Source of the DNA: Anthracocystis setariae | Lineage: Eukaryota; Basidiomycota; Ustilaginomycetes; Ustilaginales; Ustilaginaceae | Length of the DNA stretch: 64,000 nucleotides | Direction of reading: 5' to 3' | Assembly (NCBI GenBank): GCA_928724745.1 | Contig: CAKMXJ010000009.1 | Span: forward strand, 1-64,000 | Part shown: positions 10,922 through 21,938 of the stretch, piece by piece | Layout: each line of letters begins with the position of its first letter | Position numbering within the stretch: the first letter of the stretch is position 1 | Program-made: the position numbers and the translations under genes | Notes under the pieces: generated by a model | The model's input: only the letters and a program-made list of their open reading frames with translations | What the model was told of the DNA's origin: nothing | The model's database searches: none

Positions 10922-12673
10922 TCAAACGCTTGGTGAGCTCGATACTGTCACTTGACGAGGTTGGTTGTTGGCTTTTCGCCGTGCCTCGATCTGCTGCCGG
11001 CTGCCTAGAGTTTGCGGATTGCGCAACCGATTGTTTGGGTCCACTTGCATTTTGATATCTTCAAGTCGTGGAAGCGACGACCCATAGTACAGACGCCTCC
11101 AGTCTTGTTCCTCGAGCTCGGCGTCAGCATAGCACGAATAACCGCCCCGACCCAACCCAGAAGCTTCAATGGCATCGGTGACAAGAGAATCCAGCTTGCC
11201 CGCAAAGGCACGACCAGAATGCGCAAGCTCCTCTCGCGCAATGGTTCCGGCCGAGATCTGGATCAGCCAGAGACCGTCGCGATTAGGGAAGCTACTGAGT
11301 TGCTTGGCTCTGGGTTGCGAGTAAACCGGATCGCCACCTCCGAACAGCTCGAAATAAATGTTCCAGCCCCAGAAAGTGGTTTTGCCATTGGCGAGTTGCT
11401 CTCGCTCACCGGCGGTCAAGCTGGTGTCCCAGAGATGCTGGAACAGTGGTCGAAGCGCTTGTTCGGTGAATCCTCTGCTGCGGTCGAGCGTGAGAGACGA
11501 CTTCATGACGAAATTGTTGTGCTTCTTATGGATAGCTTCGGTGTCGAGCTTTTTGCCACCGTCACTGAAATCGTCCCAATCCTCCATGAGCTGCAAGTAG
11601 CTGCGGCGCAGCTTGCTTTCGCGATCGGGTGCGGGTGCAGAGCGAGACTGCAAGCAGTCCATCAACTTGGCCCGCAGCGTTGACCATTCGTCGATCGAGC
11701 CGAAGTAGAGGCCCTTCATTTCAATGGCGATAGGGCGATCCTTGCGAGGCTGTGGGTCGGAGCTCGACGGTTTACGAAGCTGGATGTGGAAGCCTACATC
11801 GTTGGAAAGGTCGGGCTGGAGGGAAAAGTCTTGGATGGCCAACATGATGGCAACAGCGGCGTCGGCCGTGAAGATCGATGGGGTCCATCGGAATTCGAAC
11901 GAGGTGAGCGGTGAACTTGCATCGTACGACTGAAAGAGGAAGCGAGTGACGATGCCAAAGAAGGAGCCGCTGCCGCGAAGAGCCCAAAAGAGATCTTGGT
12001 GTTGTTTCTCAGAAACGGTGACCATGGTTCCGTTGGCAAGCACCAGGTCAGCTTCGAGGATGTTGTCGGTTGTGAGACCCCACTTTCTAGACATAGGCCC
12101 AAAGCCGCCACAGAGGCTGAGACCGCCAACACCGACTGCTGCACAAGTTCCAGTTGACATGGCACGTTGAGCATCGTGTTGCTCCCATAGCCCTTTGACT
12201 ACGTCGCCAAGCCTTGCTCCGGGACCAACGTCGACGGTGCCTTGATCTGGATAGGATGTGACCTGGTTGAGCTTGGCGAGATCAATGACGATGGAGCCAT
12301 CCATACCGCCGCTACCGTAGCCGGCGAACGAATGGCCGCCGCTCCTTGCAGCAATCGGGGCGTTCGAGTGTTCCGATGCGCAGAGCACTGTCTGCTGTAC
12401 CTGTGATGGGTTGCTCGGGTATGCAATCACGGTAGGATTGTAGTGGAAAACGACATTGTCAGAGGCAGAAGCTTGAAAGTAGATTTCCGGTTGGCTAATC
12501 TCGGCGGAAACGATTTCGACTCCGGCTTTGACCAAGCAATTTTGGAGACGATTTGTAGGGATGGCACGCGGATGATGCAAGGTTGCATTGTCCGGGAGAC
12601 CTTGACTGACTGCAGCCAGACTGGATCCGACTGCGGCAAGTAGCCAAGATGTGCTGCGACCCAATCGCACCAT
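10922..12673 (-). CDS. Secreted FAD-linked oxidase, BBE/glucooligosaccharide-oxidase family
   Basis: The 583-residue product has an N-terminal signal peptide (LLAAVGSSLAAVSQG) and a PCMH-type FAD-binding domain. The motif RSGGHSF puts His114 in the position that covalently binds the FAD 8-alpha methyl, and Cys177 in GTCAAVGVGG is placed like the second, 6-S-cysteinyl link, so bicovalent FAD is predicted. A substrate domain follows, and the C-terminus has the berberine-bridge-like stretch YYGSSLPRLEDIKMQVDP. Family members oxidise carbohydrates or secondary metabolites and release hydrogen peroxide outside the cell; the substrate cannot be read from sequence. The gene is convergent with the capping-enzyme gene, with stops about 170 bp apart. 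No metabolic cluster is visible around it. Confidence 0.88.
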   Translation of the reverse strand: MVRLGRSTSWLLAAVGSSLAAVSQGLPDNATLHHPRAIPTNRLQNCLVKAGVEIVSAEISQPEIYFQASASDNVVFHYNPTVIAYPSNPSQVQQTVLCASEHSNAPIAARSGGHSFAGYGSGGMDGSIVIDLAKLNQVTSYPDQGTVDVGPGARLGDVVKGLWEQHDAQRAMSTGTCAAVGVGGLSLCGGFGPMSRKWGLTTDNILEADLVLANGTMVTVSEKQHQDLFWALRGSGSFFGIVTRFLFQSYDASSPLTSFEFRWTPSIFTADAAVAIMLAIQDFSLQPDLSNDVGFHIQLRKPSSSDPQPRKDRPIAIEMKGLYFGSIDEWSTLRAKLMDCLQSRSAPAPDRESKLRRSYLQLMEDWDDFSDGGKKLDTEAIHKKHNNFVMKSSLTLDRSRGFTEQALRPLFQHLWDTSLTAGEREQLANGKTTFWGWNIYFELFGGGDPVYSQPRAKQLSSFPNRDGLWLIQISAGTIAREELAHSGRAFAGKLDSLVTDAIEASGLGRGGYSCYADAELEEQDWRRLYYGSSLPRLEDIKMQVDPNNRLRNPQTLGSRQQIEARRKANNQPRQVTVSSSPSV

Positions 12674-13981
12674 GCTGCTGCAGTTTGCTGATCGCTATCG
12701 GTGAGGGAAGCCAGGATCGATCCTCCTCGTTAGTCGAGCTCTGATTCGATGCGGTTGATAAGGTGAGGCATGCCTAGCGTTGTATGCGGAGAGATGATGG
12801 TAGCAATGAACAAGGAAAGCGGGCTGGTCGGCGTGTCCGAGCAGTATTCGTAGGATTCACATGGACGGATGGGTGAACGAAGGAGGTCCGGGGTTGAGTG
12901 GGTCGGAAGAGATGAGCAAAGCAAAGCAGAAACAAATTTGGTGGGGAGGAGGAGCTCCTTGCAGCCGCGGGTGGACCAACCGCAGCTGCCACACACCTCT
13001 GGTGATTCTGTCTCAAATGGAGAGCTGAGCAGCCGGAAGCGGAATTTGGATTTGAACAGAGAAGGAGTGTCTTTTTGGACTTCATATTATAAAATAATAG
13101 AAAAAGGCGGCGGGACGACGCAGCGCCGGCGACTTGTTTTCACTGCGCCATAGGGAATGGCTCAGTGCCAAGTTCAAACGAGATGAAGCGATGGCAAGCC
13201 CAAATTCTTGTTGCTGTGGTCCTTGGCTTTAGCACTCCTTCGGACAAGCCGTTCCATGGCCGTATAGGTTCCGATGAACTTTGGAAATCGGAACAGCCGA
13301 AAATTTCGGGAAAGCAGTGCACTGGCCTGTTGATGTCTTTGATCGAAAACGTACCCCGCGTTCTTGCAAAAGGGGACAGGCTCGGAAGAGCCGTGATGAT
13401 GCTGCAGCTGCTGCTACTATCACCTCTTGTCTAATCTCACGCCACAATGTGGATACTTTGTCAGCTGCGGAGGTTGGCCGGTCAAAATACGCCATTTGGG
13501 AGGCGCTGCTGCCGCTCAATTTCACTGCTGATGCCGTCTATGTTGTGCGATACCAGCATACACAACAAAACTCAAGATCAAGGCGGGTCTCGGATGGATG
13601 GTTATATTTAGGTTTACTGGCCAGCTCTCGCCAGCGCGTTTCCGTGATGGAGAAAAGCGCGCGTTTCTGAATTTCGCCGGTCCGAAGATTACTGAGGCGG
13701 GACGAGAATATCAGATCCTGTCCACCCAACCGACGGTGCCCCCATGCTGCGTTGGTGGTTGGTCACGATCCTCTGACACCCCAACCATCTAAGCATTGTA
13801 TCTCTCGACGACGAGGCGAGGCGAGGCGAGGCATCAGTGCTGGTCTGCCCACGCAGCCACAACGAGGCTCCTTTACACACGCATCTGGTCTTGTCGATCC
13901 ATCAACCATGGTCGCTTGAACTGATTCTCTCAGTTGACTGTCCCCACAAGACTGGTTCGCACACAACTGGCCCAATCCAAC
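12674..13981. other. Intergenic region between divergent oxidase and ABC transporter genes
   Basis: This stretch of 1.3 kb holds the promoters of two divergent genes. An A/T-rich block near 13083-13102 (ATATTATAAAATAATAG) and a GAGGCGAGGCGAGGCGAGGC repeat at 13812-13832 are visible. Open frames here are short, overlapping and without recognisable domains, so no gene is called. Confidence 0.45.
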
Positions 13982-16900
13982 ATGTCAGCGCTATCACCCT
14001 CTGCTTGGCTCTTCTCGAGATCCGATCCAGCAGATACTCGACTGCTCCACCATTATGTTTGGATCACTCGGCCATGCTTGGAGTCCTTATCACCTCGCAC
14101 AGCCTCGAGTGATAGAGTTGACGCTTCTGATTTGGCCGCTACCATCTCCCACCGTGCAAGCCCATCTTGGCCAGTGATCTTAGCGCGAGTCGCTCCTCTG
14201 CTTGCCATCCTGCTCTTACTCACAATAAGACTGTTGCAAATCCTTGAGCGTCGACGCTCATCATTCAGCAACAAGGCCAGCCGGAGCCAGTCTCCCACGT
14301 CCTTGTTCGGCTACTTGTCACCCTTTGTCACAGAACAAGATGTGCGTCAATACAGGGATGAGATGCTACGCGCGTCTCAGCATCATGCTGGTCCATCTTC
14401 ATCCGATGCTGATGCCGTCACATCTCCATTCGGTCATCAAGGCTTCCACAAACAACGGAGACGAAATCTCAAGCTGCTCTTCCTTACTCTGCTTCTGACC
14501 ATTGCCTGGACACTGACTTCGGGCTGGTCACTAACGCAATCACAGAACATCCAAGTCATCGCATCCATATCGCAAGTCAGCGGCTGGCTGGCACTCTTCC
14601 TTCACTTTTTCCTACGGCCTCCGCGAACACCGTCCTTTGCGCTCGTAGTCCTGCTACTTGCCCTCACCGTCTCTGCTCTTGTCAACCTGTTCCTGTTCGT
14701 GCCCCTCTTCCACGTCATAGCAGCTCGACAGAGTGCATCAACCATGTTCGGCTTTCTTTTAAGCGCGGCCAACGCAGCCCTTTGCGTCTACGTTTTCTCC
14801 CTCTGCCTCCAAATGCCAGTCACTCCCGGCGGGTATGAGGCTGTCGTCGATGTTCATGAGCGGCTACGAGAGGAATCGGACGCACCCAAGTACAATCCAT
14901 CGGCCGATCAAGATCTGGCAGCGACCTACCGTCTCTGTCCCACCAGCCCAGAAGACTACTGTAACCTCTTCGAATCTCTCTCCTATTCTTGGATGGCTCC
15001 GATTCAGAAACTTGCTCTCAAACGCACCCTCAACCCAACCGATGTGTGGCGTCTACGCACCATCAATGATACCCGTCTTCTCTTTCGCAAATTCAAAGCC
15101 TTGGACTATGCTTCTAGAAAACATGCCGGCAAACCTAGCCTCCTGTCGCGCCTCCTTCGCGCCAACGCCAACGACATTGCGCTCGACGCCTTCTTCAAGC
15201 TCGTCAGCGTCAGCTTCATGTATCTCGGTACCTACATTCTCAAGAGCATCCTGGATCAGATCCAGCTCGCTGCTACTCAGCAAGAGCAGGGGTCGATGCC
15301 CAACGCCTCATCAAACAACCTCTCCGAGGATGAACATTGGACACCGCGCCAGAAGGCGTTTGCATATGCCTGCATCGGCTTGGCACTCACTGTCGTTCGA
15401 TTCCTCGCCGAGCTTCAGAACTTCCACCACGCCCGCCAAGTAGGTATGCGCATCAGGTCTACCCTCGTTGTATCCCTGTTTGAGAAGGCTCTCAAGAGAC
15501 GAGACCTGAGCGGCCAGACCAAATCGCCGAACTCCAACGTCGAACAGAATGACGAGAACGCAGAGCCCATAACCGGTGGATCCACGTCCCCTACCCGTGT
15601 TCCATCACATTCAGCTGCGCCTCAGAATGCCTTCGATGAGGTTGAAACCCAGCCTCTCCTTCACACAGATCCGTCCCAGGCTGCGCCCGACAGTTCCAAA
15701 GTGCGTCCCGGACGTTCTTGGCTTGAATCACTCAAGATCGTTGGAGTCAAGAAGAAATCAGCTCAACGTAAGACGAGAAAAGCCGAAAGCCACAAGGAGC
15801 AGCAACACGAGCAAGGCGCAGACGTAGGCAAAATTGTCAACATGATGGCCTCAGATATCAACATCCTTCTTCGCATGGGATGCGATCTTCATCAGCTATA
15901 CGGTGCCCCGCTAGAGGTTACCATCGCCGTCATCTTCCTCTACAAGCTTATGGGCTGGAGTGCGTTGGCTGGCTTCGCCATTCTCGTCGCAGCCATCCCT
16001 GTCAATTTCTATTGGGGTGAAATTGCCGTCAAGAAACAGCGCGAATACAGCTCGGCTCGCGACGTTCGCATGAGCCTCATGACGGAGCTCATCGATGCAA
16101 TGCGCTTTGTCAAGATCCAAGGCTTCGAACCACAATGGGAAGAGCGTATCGGCGCTGCAAGACGCAACGAGATCCGCAAACTCATCTGGTCCCGCGTCAT
16201 GACCTTCCTATTCGAACTCCTTTGGACCGTCATCCCCGTCCTCGTAACGCTGGTCAGCTTCTTCTTCTACGTGCAAGTTGCAAAGCAAGAGCTCACGGTC
16301 TCTACCGCTTTTACGGCCATTGCACTCTTTACCATGATCCGCCCTCCCCTGAACGCCATCCCGGGCTTCTTGATGGGCGGTCTCATTGCCATGGTCAGTG
16401 TACAGCGTCTCGAATCCTTCCTGAACGAGCAAGAGGTAGATGAGGCCGTAAGCCAACTTTCTGGAAAGTACGCAACTCAGTCAAAACCGGCTACGTACAA
16501 GGACGAAGACGATGAGACGACAAACGACAGGACATCCAGCGATAACGACCTTGCTACAGACAACGACCTCGCGTTCAAGGGCTGTAGCTTCCACTGGCAC
16601 GGAAAGACGACGACCATGTTGCCTGACCTCAGCTCGCCAGACTCGTCCACCCACGATCTGCGAACGCGAGAACAGGATCACTTTGCACTTCGCAATCTCG
16701 ACGTCGACTTCCCTCCAGGCCAGTTGAGCTTAATCATCGGACCCACTGGGTGCGGAAAGAGCAGCTTGCTGGCTGCCATACTCGGCGAGATGATTCAATC
16801 CAACGACGGCGTCATCACTCGCAACAAGTTCGATCAGGATGGCCACAGTCGATTCAGTTTTGCCAGTCAGTTGCCCTGGCTCGAGGCTGGCAAATCCGTG

Positions 16901-19459
16901 AGAGAGAACATTCTTTTCGGCACAGCCTTGGATCAGTCCCGCTACGACATGTGCATCGCTGCTTGCGCACTTCAAGACGATCTCGAAACCATGGACGATG
17001 GCGATCAGACCCGTATCGGCTCGCACACTGTGTCTGGAGGCCAAAAGGCTCGAATCTCGCTCGCACGTGCTCTATACGCGCGATCGGACACGGTTCTTCT
17101 GGATGACATCCTTTCCGCCGTGGATACGCGGGTGCAGAATCACATCGTCAAACATGCACTGCTTGGTCCCATTTCGAGGAATCGCAGAATCATCCTAGTC
17201 ACCCATCATGCGAATCTGCTCCTCGACAGCGCAGCTTTGGTGGTCAGTATGAGACTCGGACGGATCATTCACCAGGGATCTCCGTCTGAGCTCCAGGCAC
17301 GAGGCTTGTTGGCTCTCTCCGATCATCCAAGACACAGGTCTTCGGAGGACCGTGAAAAGGTGGTCCCTTCCAATTCCACTCTCCCAGCTCCCGCCAACGT
17401 ACAGGGAGGTGTCGAAGCATCCGGGCAAAGTAGCACTGAAACTTCCAAGACCGAACTACCGACTGGATTGACCTCAGGTGCGCGGACGCCTCGTCTGCTG
17501 CATGAGGAAGAAAAGCGTCGAGAGGGAGCTGTAAGCTGGGTCTTTTACCGCACCTATCTGCAAGCGTCGTCGTTGCGCGTGTGGGCCCTACTGGTGCTGT
17601 TTCTGCTGCTGCTACGACTGTCAGAGTCATTCGGCCAATACTGGCTCAAGGTTTGGGGCGAAGCCTACCAGGGCTATGGAATTCAATCTGCGCTCTCGAT
17701 CTTGACCGCTCTACCCTCACGCTTGCCCTTCGATCTTCCTCCAGCTGGCAGTCAACCTGGCTTCTACTTGGCCATCTATGGACTTAGCGGCTTCGCCGTG
17801 ATTGGATTCAACAGCTCACGAGCCGTCTGCTTCTATGTTGCGTCCATTCGAGCTTCTCAGAACCTTTTTTCGACGCTTCTGGCCAACGTCATTCGTGCAC
17901 CCTTGCGCTGGTTCGATATCACTCCTGCCGGTCGGATCATGAATCGCTTCGGCACCGACATGGACTGCATTGACAATATTCTCCCGCAGTCGATCATGAA
18001 TATCAGCAACAACGCATTCTCCATCTCCGCGTACTTCCTCATCTGTGTCATCATCGTACCATCCTTCCTCATCCCGTCGGCCACACTCATTGTGCTCGGA
18101 CCATGGTTGGTAGGCGGCTTCCTCGCCTCAGCTCGAGATATGCAGAGGCTCGAAGCAACTTCGACCTCTCCCATCTACGGACACTTTCAGCAAGCGCTCT
18201 CTGGCATCGCTACCATCCGTGCCTATGGCGCCGAACCAAGGTTTCTAGAATCGATGCTGGATGCCGTCGACCTCTATCAGGCACTGTGGTGGGCATTCTG
18301 TACCTTGGACGTTTGGTTGAGCTTCAGATCACAGGTCCTCGGTGGTGTATCGGTGTTTGTCGTCACTCTGCTTGCTCTCACGGGCACGGTATCACCAGGG
18401 TCGGCTGGTCTGGCGATTTCGTCCGCGCAGCTGCTTTGTCAGCTCGCTCTCTACCTAGTCAATGACTTCAAGAACCTCTCGAATAGCTTCAACTCGCTCG
18501 AGCGTGTCGCAGAGTACCAGCGGATGCCTCGCGAGGAAAGTGATGCCGTCGCGGCTCGGTACTCCAACGAGCTGGTACCGGCAGCGTGGCCCTCTGCACG
18601 CGGTCGAATCGTCTTTGACAATGTCAGCCTCAAGTATGCGGAAGACCTGCCGACAATTTTGAAAGGTGTCAGCTTTGATGTCAAGCCAGGCGAGAAAGTC
18701 GGTATCATCGGTAGGACTGGCAGTGGGAAGAGCAGTCTCGCCTCGAGCCTCTTCCGTGCTGTGGAGCTAAGTGGTGGTCGAATCCTGATCGATGATATTG
18801 ACATCAAGACGATCCCGCTGCAGCAACTGCGCAGTCGGTTGAGTATAGTCATGCAGGACCCGGTGTTGTTTTCTGGCACAGTCAGGGACAATCTGGATCC
18901 CTTCCACGAGCATGATGACGCCGAGGTGCTGAGTGCGCTTGCTAAGGTCGGGCTCACGGACCCGACTACCTCGGCGAGCGATCGTGGGAATGACGAGCAT
19001 CTTGTAAACGTCTCCGACGCCAACGAAAGTGCTGATGTGGACACGCACCGACCCAACCTCAGGTTGCGACTGGACACGCCTGTCTCATCTGCCGGGGCGA
19101 ACTTCTCTGCCGGTCAAGCTCAATTGGTATCGCTTGCTAGGTCGCTCCTCCGCTCGAGCCGAATTTTGATCCTAGACGAAGCCACGTCATCGACCGATAT
19201 GGAGACGGATGCGATGGTACAGCGTGTCATCCGCACAGCGCTCAAGGACTCGATCGTCATCTGCATCGCGCATCGACTCAAGAGCGTGATCGACTACGAC
19301 CGGGTGGTCGTCTTGCAAGACGGCAAGCTCGTTGAATGCGGCAGTCCCAAAGAGCTGCTGTCCAAACCAGACACCGACGCCAAGGCGTACTTTAAATCTC
19401 TCTGCAAGCACTCGGCTGAGTACAAGCAGCTGTGCGCCTCTGCTGGCGTCGATCCTTAG
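13982..19459 (+). CDS. ABC transporter, ABCC/MRP subfamily, full-length
   Basis: This 1825-residue protein is a full ABCC exporter with the layout TMD0-TMD1-NBD1-TMD2-NBD2. The first 250 residues hold several hydrophobic helices (TMD0), followed by a six-helix TMD1 interrupted by a long acidic/basic cytosolic loop (about 510-620). NBD1 has Walker A GPTGCGKSS at about 920, the signature VSGGQ at about 1017 and Walker B VLLDDILSAVD, with Asp in place of the catalytic Glu, as is usual for MRP proteins. NBD2 has Walker A GRTGSGKSS at about 1577, a divergent signature FSAGQ at about 1708, and Walker B ILILDEATS with the catalytic Glu. It probably exports glutathione conjugates, organic anions or drugs at the vacuole or plasma membrane; membrane and substrate are unknown. 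The ATG at 13982 is the first in frame. No introns. Confidence 0.92.
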   Translation: MSALSPSAWLFSRSDPADTRLLHHYVWITRPCLESLSPRTASSDRVDASDLAATISHRASPSWPVILARVAPLLAILLLLTIRLLQILERRRSSFSNKASRSQSPTSLFGYLSPFVTEQDVRQYRDEMLRASQHHAGPSSSDADAVTSPFGHQGFHKQRRRNLKLLFLTLLLTIAWTLTSGWSLTQSQNIQVIASISQVSGWLALFLHFFLRPPRTPSFALVVLLLALTVSALVNLFLFVPLFHVIAARQSASTMFGFLLSAANAALCVYVFSLCLQMPVTPGGYEAVVDVHERLREESDAPKYNPSADQDLAATYRLCPTSPEDYCNLFESLSYSWMAPIQKLALKRTLNPTDVWRLRTINDTRLLFRKFKALDYASRKHAGKPSLLSRLLRANANDIALDAFFKLVSVSFMYLGTYILKSILDQIQLAATQQEQGSMPNASSNNLSEDEHWTPRQKAFAYACIGLALTVVRFLAELQNFHHARQVGMRIRSTLVVSLFEKALKRRDLSGQTKSPNSNVEQNDENAEPITGGSTSPTRVPSHSAAPQNAFDEVETQPLLHTDPSQAAPDSSKVRPGRSWLESLKIVGVKKKSAQRKTRKAESHKEQQHEQGADVGKIVNMMASDINILLRMGCDLHQLYGAPLEVTIAVIFLYKLMGWSALAGFAILVAAIPVNFYWGEIAVKKQREYSSARDVRMSLMTELIDAMRFVKIQGFEPQWEERIGAARRNEIRKLIWSRVMTFLFELLWTVIPVLVTLVSFFFYVQVAKQELTVSTAFTAIALFTMIRPPLNAIPGFLMGGLIAMVSVQRLESFLNEQEVDEAVSQLSGKYATQSKPATYKDEDDETTNDRTSSDNDLATDNDLAFKGCSFHWHGKTTTMLPDLSSPDSSTHDLRTREQDHFALRNLDVDFPPGQLSLIIGPTGCGKSSLLAAILGEMIQSNDGVITRNKFDQDGHSRFSFASQLPWLEAGKSVRENILFGTALDQSRYDMCIAACALQDDLETMDDGDQTRIGSHTVSGGQKARISLARALYARSDTVLLDDILSAVDTRVQNHIVKHALLGPISRNRRIILVTHHANLLLDSAALVVSMRLGRIIHQGSPSELQARGLLALSDHPRHRSSEDREKVVPSNSTLPAPANVQGGVEASGQSSTETSKTELPTGLTSGARTPRLLHEEEKRREGAVSWVFYRTYLQASSLRVWALLVLFLLLLRLSESFGQYWLKVWGEAYQGYGIQSALSILTALPSRLPFDLPPAGSQPGFYLAIYGLSGFAVIGFNSSRAVCFYVASIRASQNLFSTLLANVIRAPLRWFDITPAGRIMNRFGTDMDCIDNILPQSIMNISNNAFSISAYFLICVIIVPSFLIPSATLIVLGPWLVGGFLASARDMQRLEATSTSPIYGHFQQALSGIATIRAYGAEPRFLESMLDAVDLYQALWWAFCTLDVWLSFRSQVLGGVSVFVVTLLALTGTVSPGSAGLAISSAQLLCQLALYLVNDFKNLSNSFNSLERVAEYQRMPREESDAVAARYSNELVPAAWPSARGRIVFDNVSLKYAEDLPTILKGVSFDVKPGEKVGIIGRTGSGKSSLASSLFRAVELSGGRILIDDIDIKTIPLQQLRSRLSIVMQDPVLFSGTVRDNLDPFHEHDDAEVLSALAKVGLTDPTTSASDRGNDEHLVNVSDANESADVDTHRPNLRLRLDTPVSSAGANFSAGQAQLVSLARSLLRSSRILILDEATSSTDMETDAMVQRVIRTALKDSIVICIAHRLKSVIDYDRVVVLQDGKLVECGSPKELLSKPDTDAKAYFKSLCKHSAEYKQLCASAGVDP

Positions 19460-19656
19460 CTTACAGCATTCGTTTCCAACAAGGAAAAAATCCTACCCTT
19501 CCTCGTTCACTTCGGAATCCATCCTTCCGTCACACAGTATTGTATAGAAGGAAGTGCAAAGACAAATCATGGAATCGCATGGGAGCGTTGTTATAAGACA
19601 TGGGCATCAAGATCGTACCTTACGTTGCACCATTATCGCGTGAGAGGGAGGCGTTT

Positions 19657-20847
19657 TCATTCGTCTACACTGGCCCCCGAACGCAGCTGCTCCATGATGA
19701 GGTTGGTGAGGTTGGGATCCTTATGCCAATCCTGCTGTTGGTGCTGTCGAAGGATGGGGCCGACGTAGGCTACTGTGATGGAGAGCAATGCGTGGATGGT
19801 AATGTCCGAGATCGGGTGATGGTAAGCGTCGAGGATGTGGATGCATTTGGCGACTCGCTGAATCTGGTGTCGCAGCTCGACGGACAAGTCGGGATCGTTG
19901 TGGTCGGAGTAGGTGGCATCGATGTCCATGCCTACACCTGAGCCGGCCAGACCGCTCTGCTGCTCGGAATTCGTGGCTGGCCCACCTGCCAAGTTGCTCG
20001 GATGATTGTAAGGGAGATGCTTAGCGATCCAAATGTAACCGTTCAATCCGATGATCAAGTCGACATCGAGCGAGATGGCATCGTCCTTGAGATGTACGAA
20101 GTGACTCTTGAGCCTTTGAATCAAGTTGGGACTCACGACGACGAGCACGCCGTTCTTGAGCTTTCCGTACCTCAACGATCTGGTATGCAGCGATGAAGAG
20201 TTGTCCTGAAACATCATCTGTACTTCAGCTACCAACAAGTCGTTCTCCTGAAAAAAGTTTCGCATTTGCAGCTCGTCGCTCTCCACTTTGCGTCTTTGGA
20301 TTCCGCCTGGCAAGTTGATGGATGAGAGCTGAAGCGCCGAATCGGTTTTCGAGTTGATATCGACCTTCCATCGTTTGGGACCCACCTCGGTTACGCGGCC
20401 AATGACGAGGTCACCCACTTCGGCCGCATAGCGAGAGCGCGCCGGTCGGACAGATATGAGTTTATTGACTCGCTCTACTGTCCCACACATGGACGAAAGA
20501 ATCTCGTCCGAGTTGCTGGAGAGGAAGGTACCGTGACCTTTCATGAAAACGTGGGACGAGGCGATGGCTGTGCCTGCCACAGCAATCTTGACCTCTTCAT
20601 CTTCAGAACTCGCTTCCATGTCGCCGTTGTCAACATCCATGTCATCTTTGGTGAACGTAGCTGTATAGCGTGAAAGTCGAGAGGAAGACGAGGCAGGGTG
20701 CACCTCTCCCGAGTAGTGAATGAGGCGAGATGGTGTGTTGGTGCCTTTGAGTCGTCGCTGTGTGTTTGATGTAGATGGACGGGAGCTACTGGCTCGAATG
20801 ACGAATGGCGGGAGCTCATCAGAGCTCAAAGATGCTGTAGCTGCCAT
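19657..20847 (-). CDS. rrp4: Exosome complex RNA-binding cap subunit Rrp4
   Basis: The 396-residue product is the Rrp4 subunit of the RNA exosome, one of three cap proteins that guide RNA into the nine-subunit barrel for 3'-5' processing of rRNA and decay of nuclear and cytoplasmic RNA. After a disordered Ser-rich leader with acidic stretch (EASSEDEEVK) comes the N-terminal GHGT motif typical of Rrp4, an S1 domain (about 135-170: GDLVIGRVTEVGPKRWKVDI), the SSINLPGGIQRRK linker and a KH-type domain with GLNGYIWIAK near 290. The N-terminal leader and a Gln/His-rich stretch near residues 310-330 make it longer than yeast Rrp4. It converges with the ABC transporter gene, stops about 200 bp apart. 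Confidence 0.9.
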   Translation of the reverse strand: MAATASLSSDELPPFVIRASSSRPSTSNTQRRLKGTNTPSRLIHYSGEVHPASSSSRLSRYTATFTKDDMDVDNGDMEASSEDEEVKIAVAGTAIASSHVFMKGHGTFLSSNSDEILSSMCGTVERVNKLISVRPARSRYAAEVGDLVIGRVTEVGPKRWKVDINSKTDSALQLSSINLPGGIQRRKVESDELQMRNFFQENDLLVAEVQMMFQDNSSSLHTRSLRYGKLKNGVLVVVSPNLIQRLKSHFVHLKDDAISLDVDLIIGLNGYIWIAKHLPYNHPSNLAGGPATNSEQQSGLAGSGVGMDIDATYSDHNDPDLSVELRHQIQRVAKCIHILDAYHHPISDITIHALLSITVAYVGPILRQHQQQDWHKDPNLTNLIMEQLRSGASVDE

Positions 20848-21497
20848 TCCGAGTCGATGTCAGGCAGAGAGATGTGCTGTAAGGTTATGTGTCAAGATAG
20901 GGATCGAGGCAACGAGGGAACGAGGATGATGGCTATCAAAAGACAAAGTGCATTTCTCAGAAAGCTTTCCATTTTTAAAATTTCCAACCTCGCCTCCACT
21001 CGCATCGTGCCGATCTACACTATCTCCCCGATTTGATCGCCCATTTCAGATTTGTCTTCCCTTGTAACACCTCCTGCCAGTACACCCGCCTCGCACCATC
21101 CTGATGCAACGCCCGCCGGGCGCTCTCACTGCGGCTGTAACAGAAAGCGCCCGGGGTGGGTCAGTGAATGGGTTCGCGGACGCAATCTTCCGCTTTTCCG
21201 ATATGATCACCTTTCCGCCGCCCGTAAAGCTGCGTTGCTCTGCCTCGGAGGTAACGAAAAGATGCAAAAGCCGTCTCGATCAAGCAAGCCACAGGATCGT
21301 ATTCGGATGCAAACACAGATTCATAAAGATCGTAACAAGCATCCCGACACTGAGTATCTATGCAGAAAACGCCGGATCCAGCTGAGGAACCAAGCAGTTG
21401 TCAAAACAGCCGTCGAGGATGCTGTCAAGAACATTCCCAAATCATGAAATTGGTCCAGGCTTAACCCTTTGCTCTACACGTTTACCACGTTCGCCGC
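20848..21497. other. Intergenic region with one TIR-like repeat end
   Basis: The 650 bp between rrp4 and the large DNA transposon contain no gene. At about 21160-21212 is a repeat reading GGGTTCGCGGACGCAATC then TTCCGCTTTTCCGATATGA, which matches in the same orientation the right end of the MITE at 31395-31430. A hairpin-forming GCGCCCGGGG/CCGCCGGGCGC stretch precedes it. It is probably a remnant of the same short TIR family. Confidence 0.5.
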
Positions 21498-21500
21498 AAT

Positions 21501-21583
21501 CACATCGAAATTTGTATCGATCTGCGCCTACGACCCGCTTTATACGCACGATAAGCGGGTCATGTCGGGGTCGTGTGACGCCG
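21501..21583 (+). repeat. Left terminal inverted repeat of the Plavaka-like element
   Basis: It begins CACATCGAAATTTGT and pairs, with a few small gaps, with the complement of 29596-29678. Shared blocks in order: CACATCGAAATTTGT, CTGCGCC, TTTA, GGGTCA and GTCGG. Confidence 0.8.
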
Positions 21584-21938
21584 GTCTAACACGATGGCGT
21601 CATAAACGACGTCGTTAGGCGTTAGATTATGGCGGACCCACGAGGCCGGCGTCGAGGACGCCGTTCATGAGCATGATCTGCGTCCAAGCAGCACAGATCA
21701 TAAGGACGCAGATCATGGTATTGGATTGGAACGTCGACGACGCCGGCCAAAAACTCTCGCAAAGCCTGAAGCGGGTCGTCAAGCAGCGTCATGCTGGCCG
21801 ACGCTGTTCATTGAGACTTAGCGAAATCACGATCGTCACACCTCCTGTTCAGCTGTGTCTTGTATCTTAGCTTGTCATCGTAATCCTAGCTTGCTATTAC
21901 CATCATCTTCAACCATAAAGTCTTTACCAACATCAGCT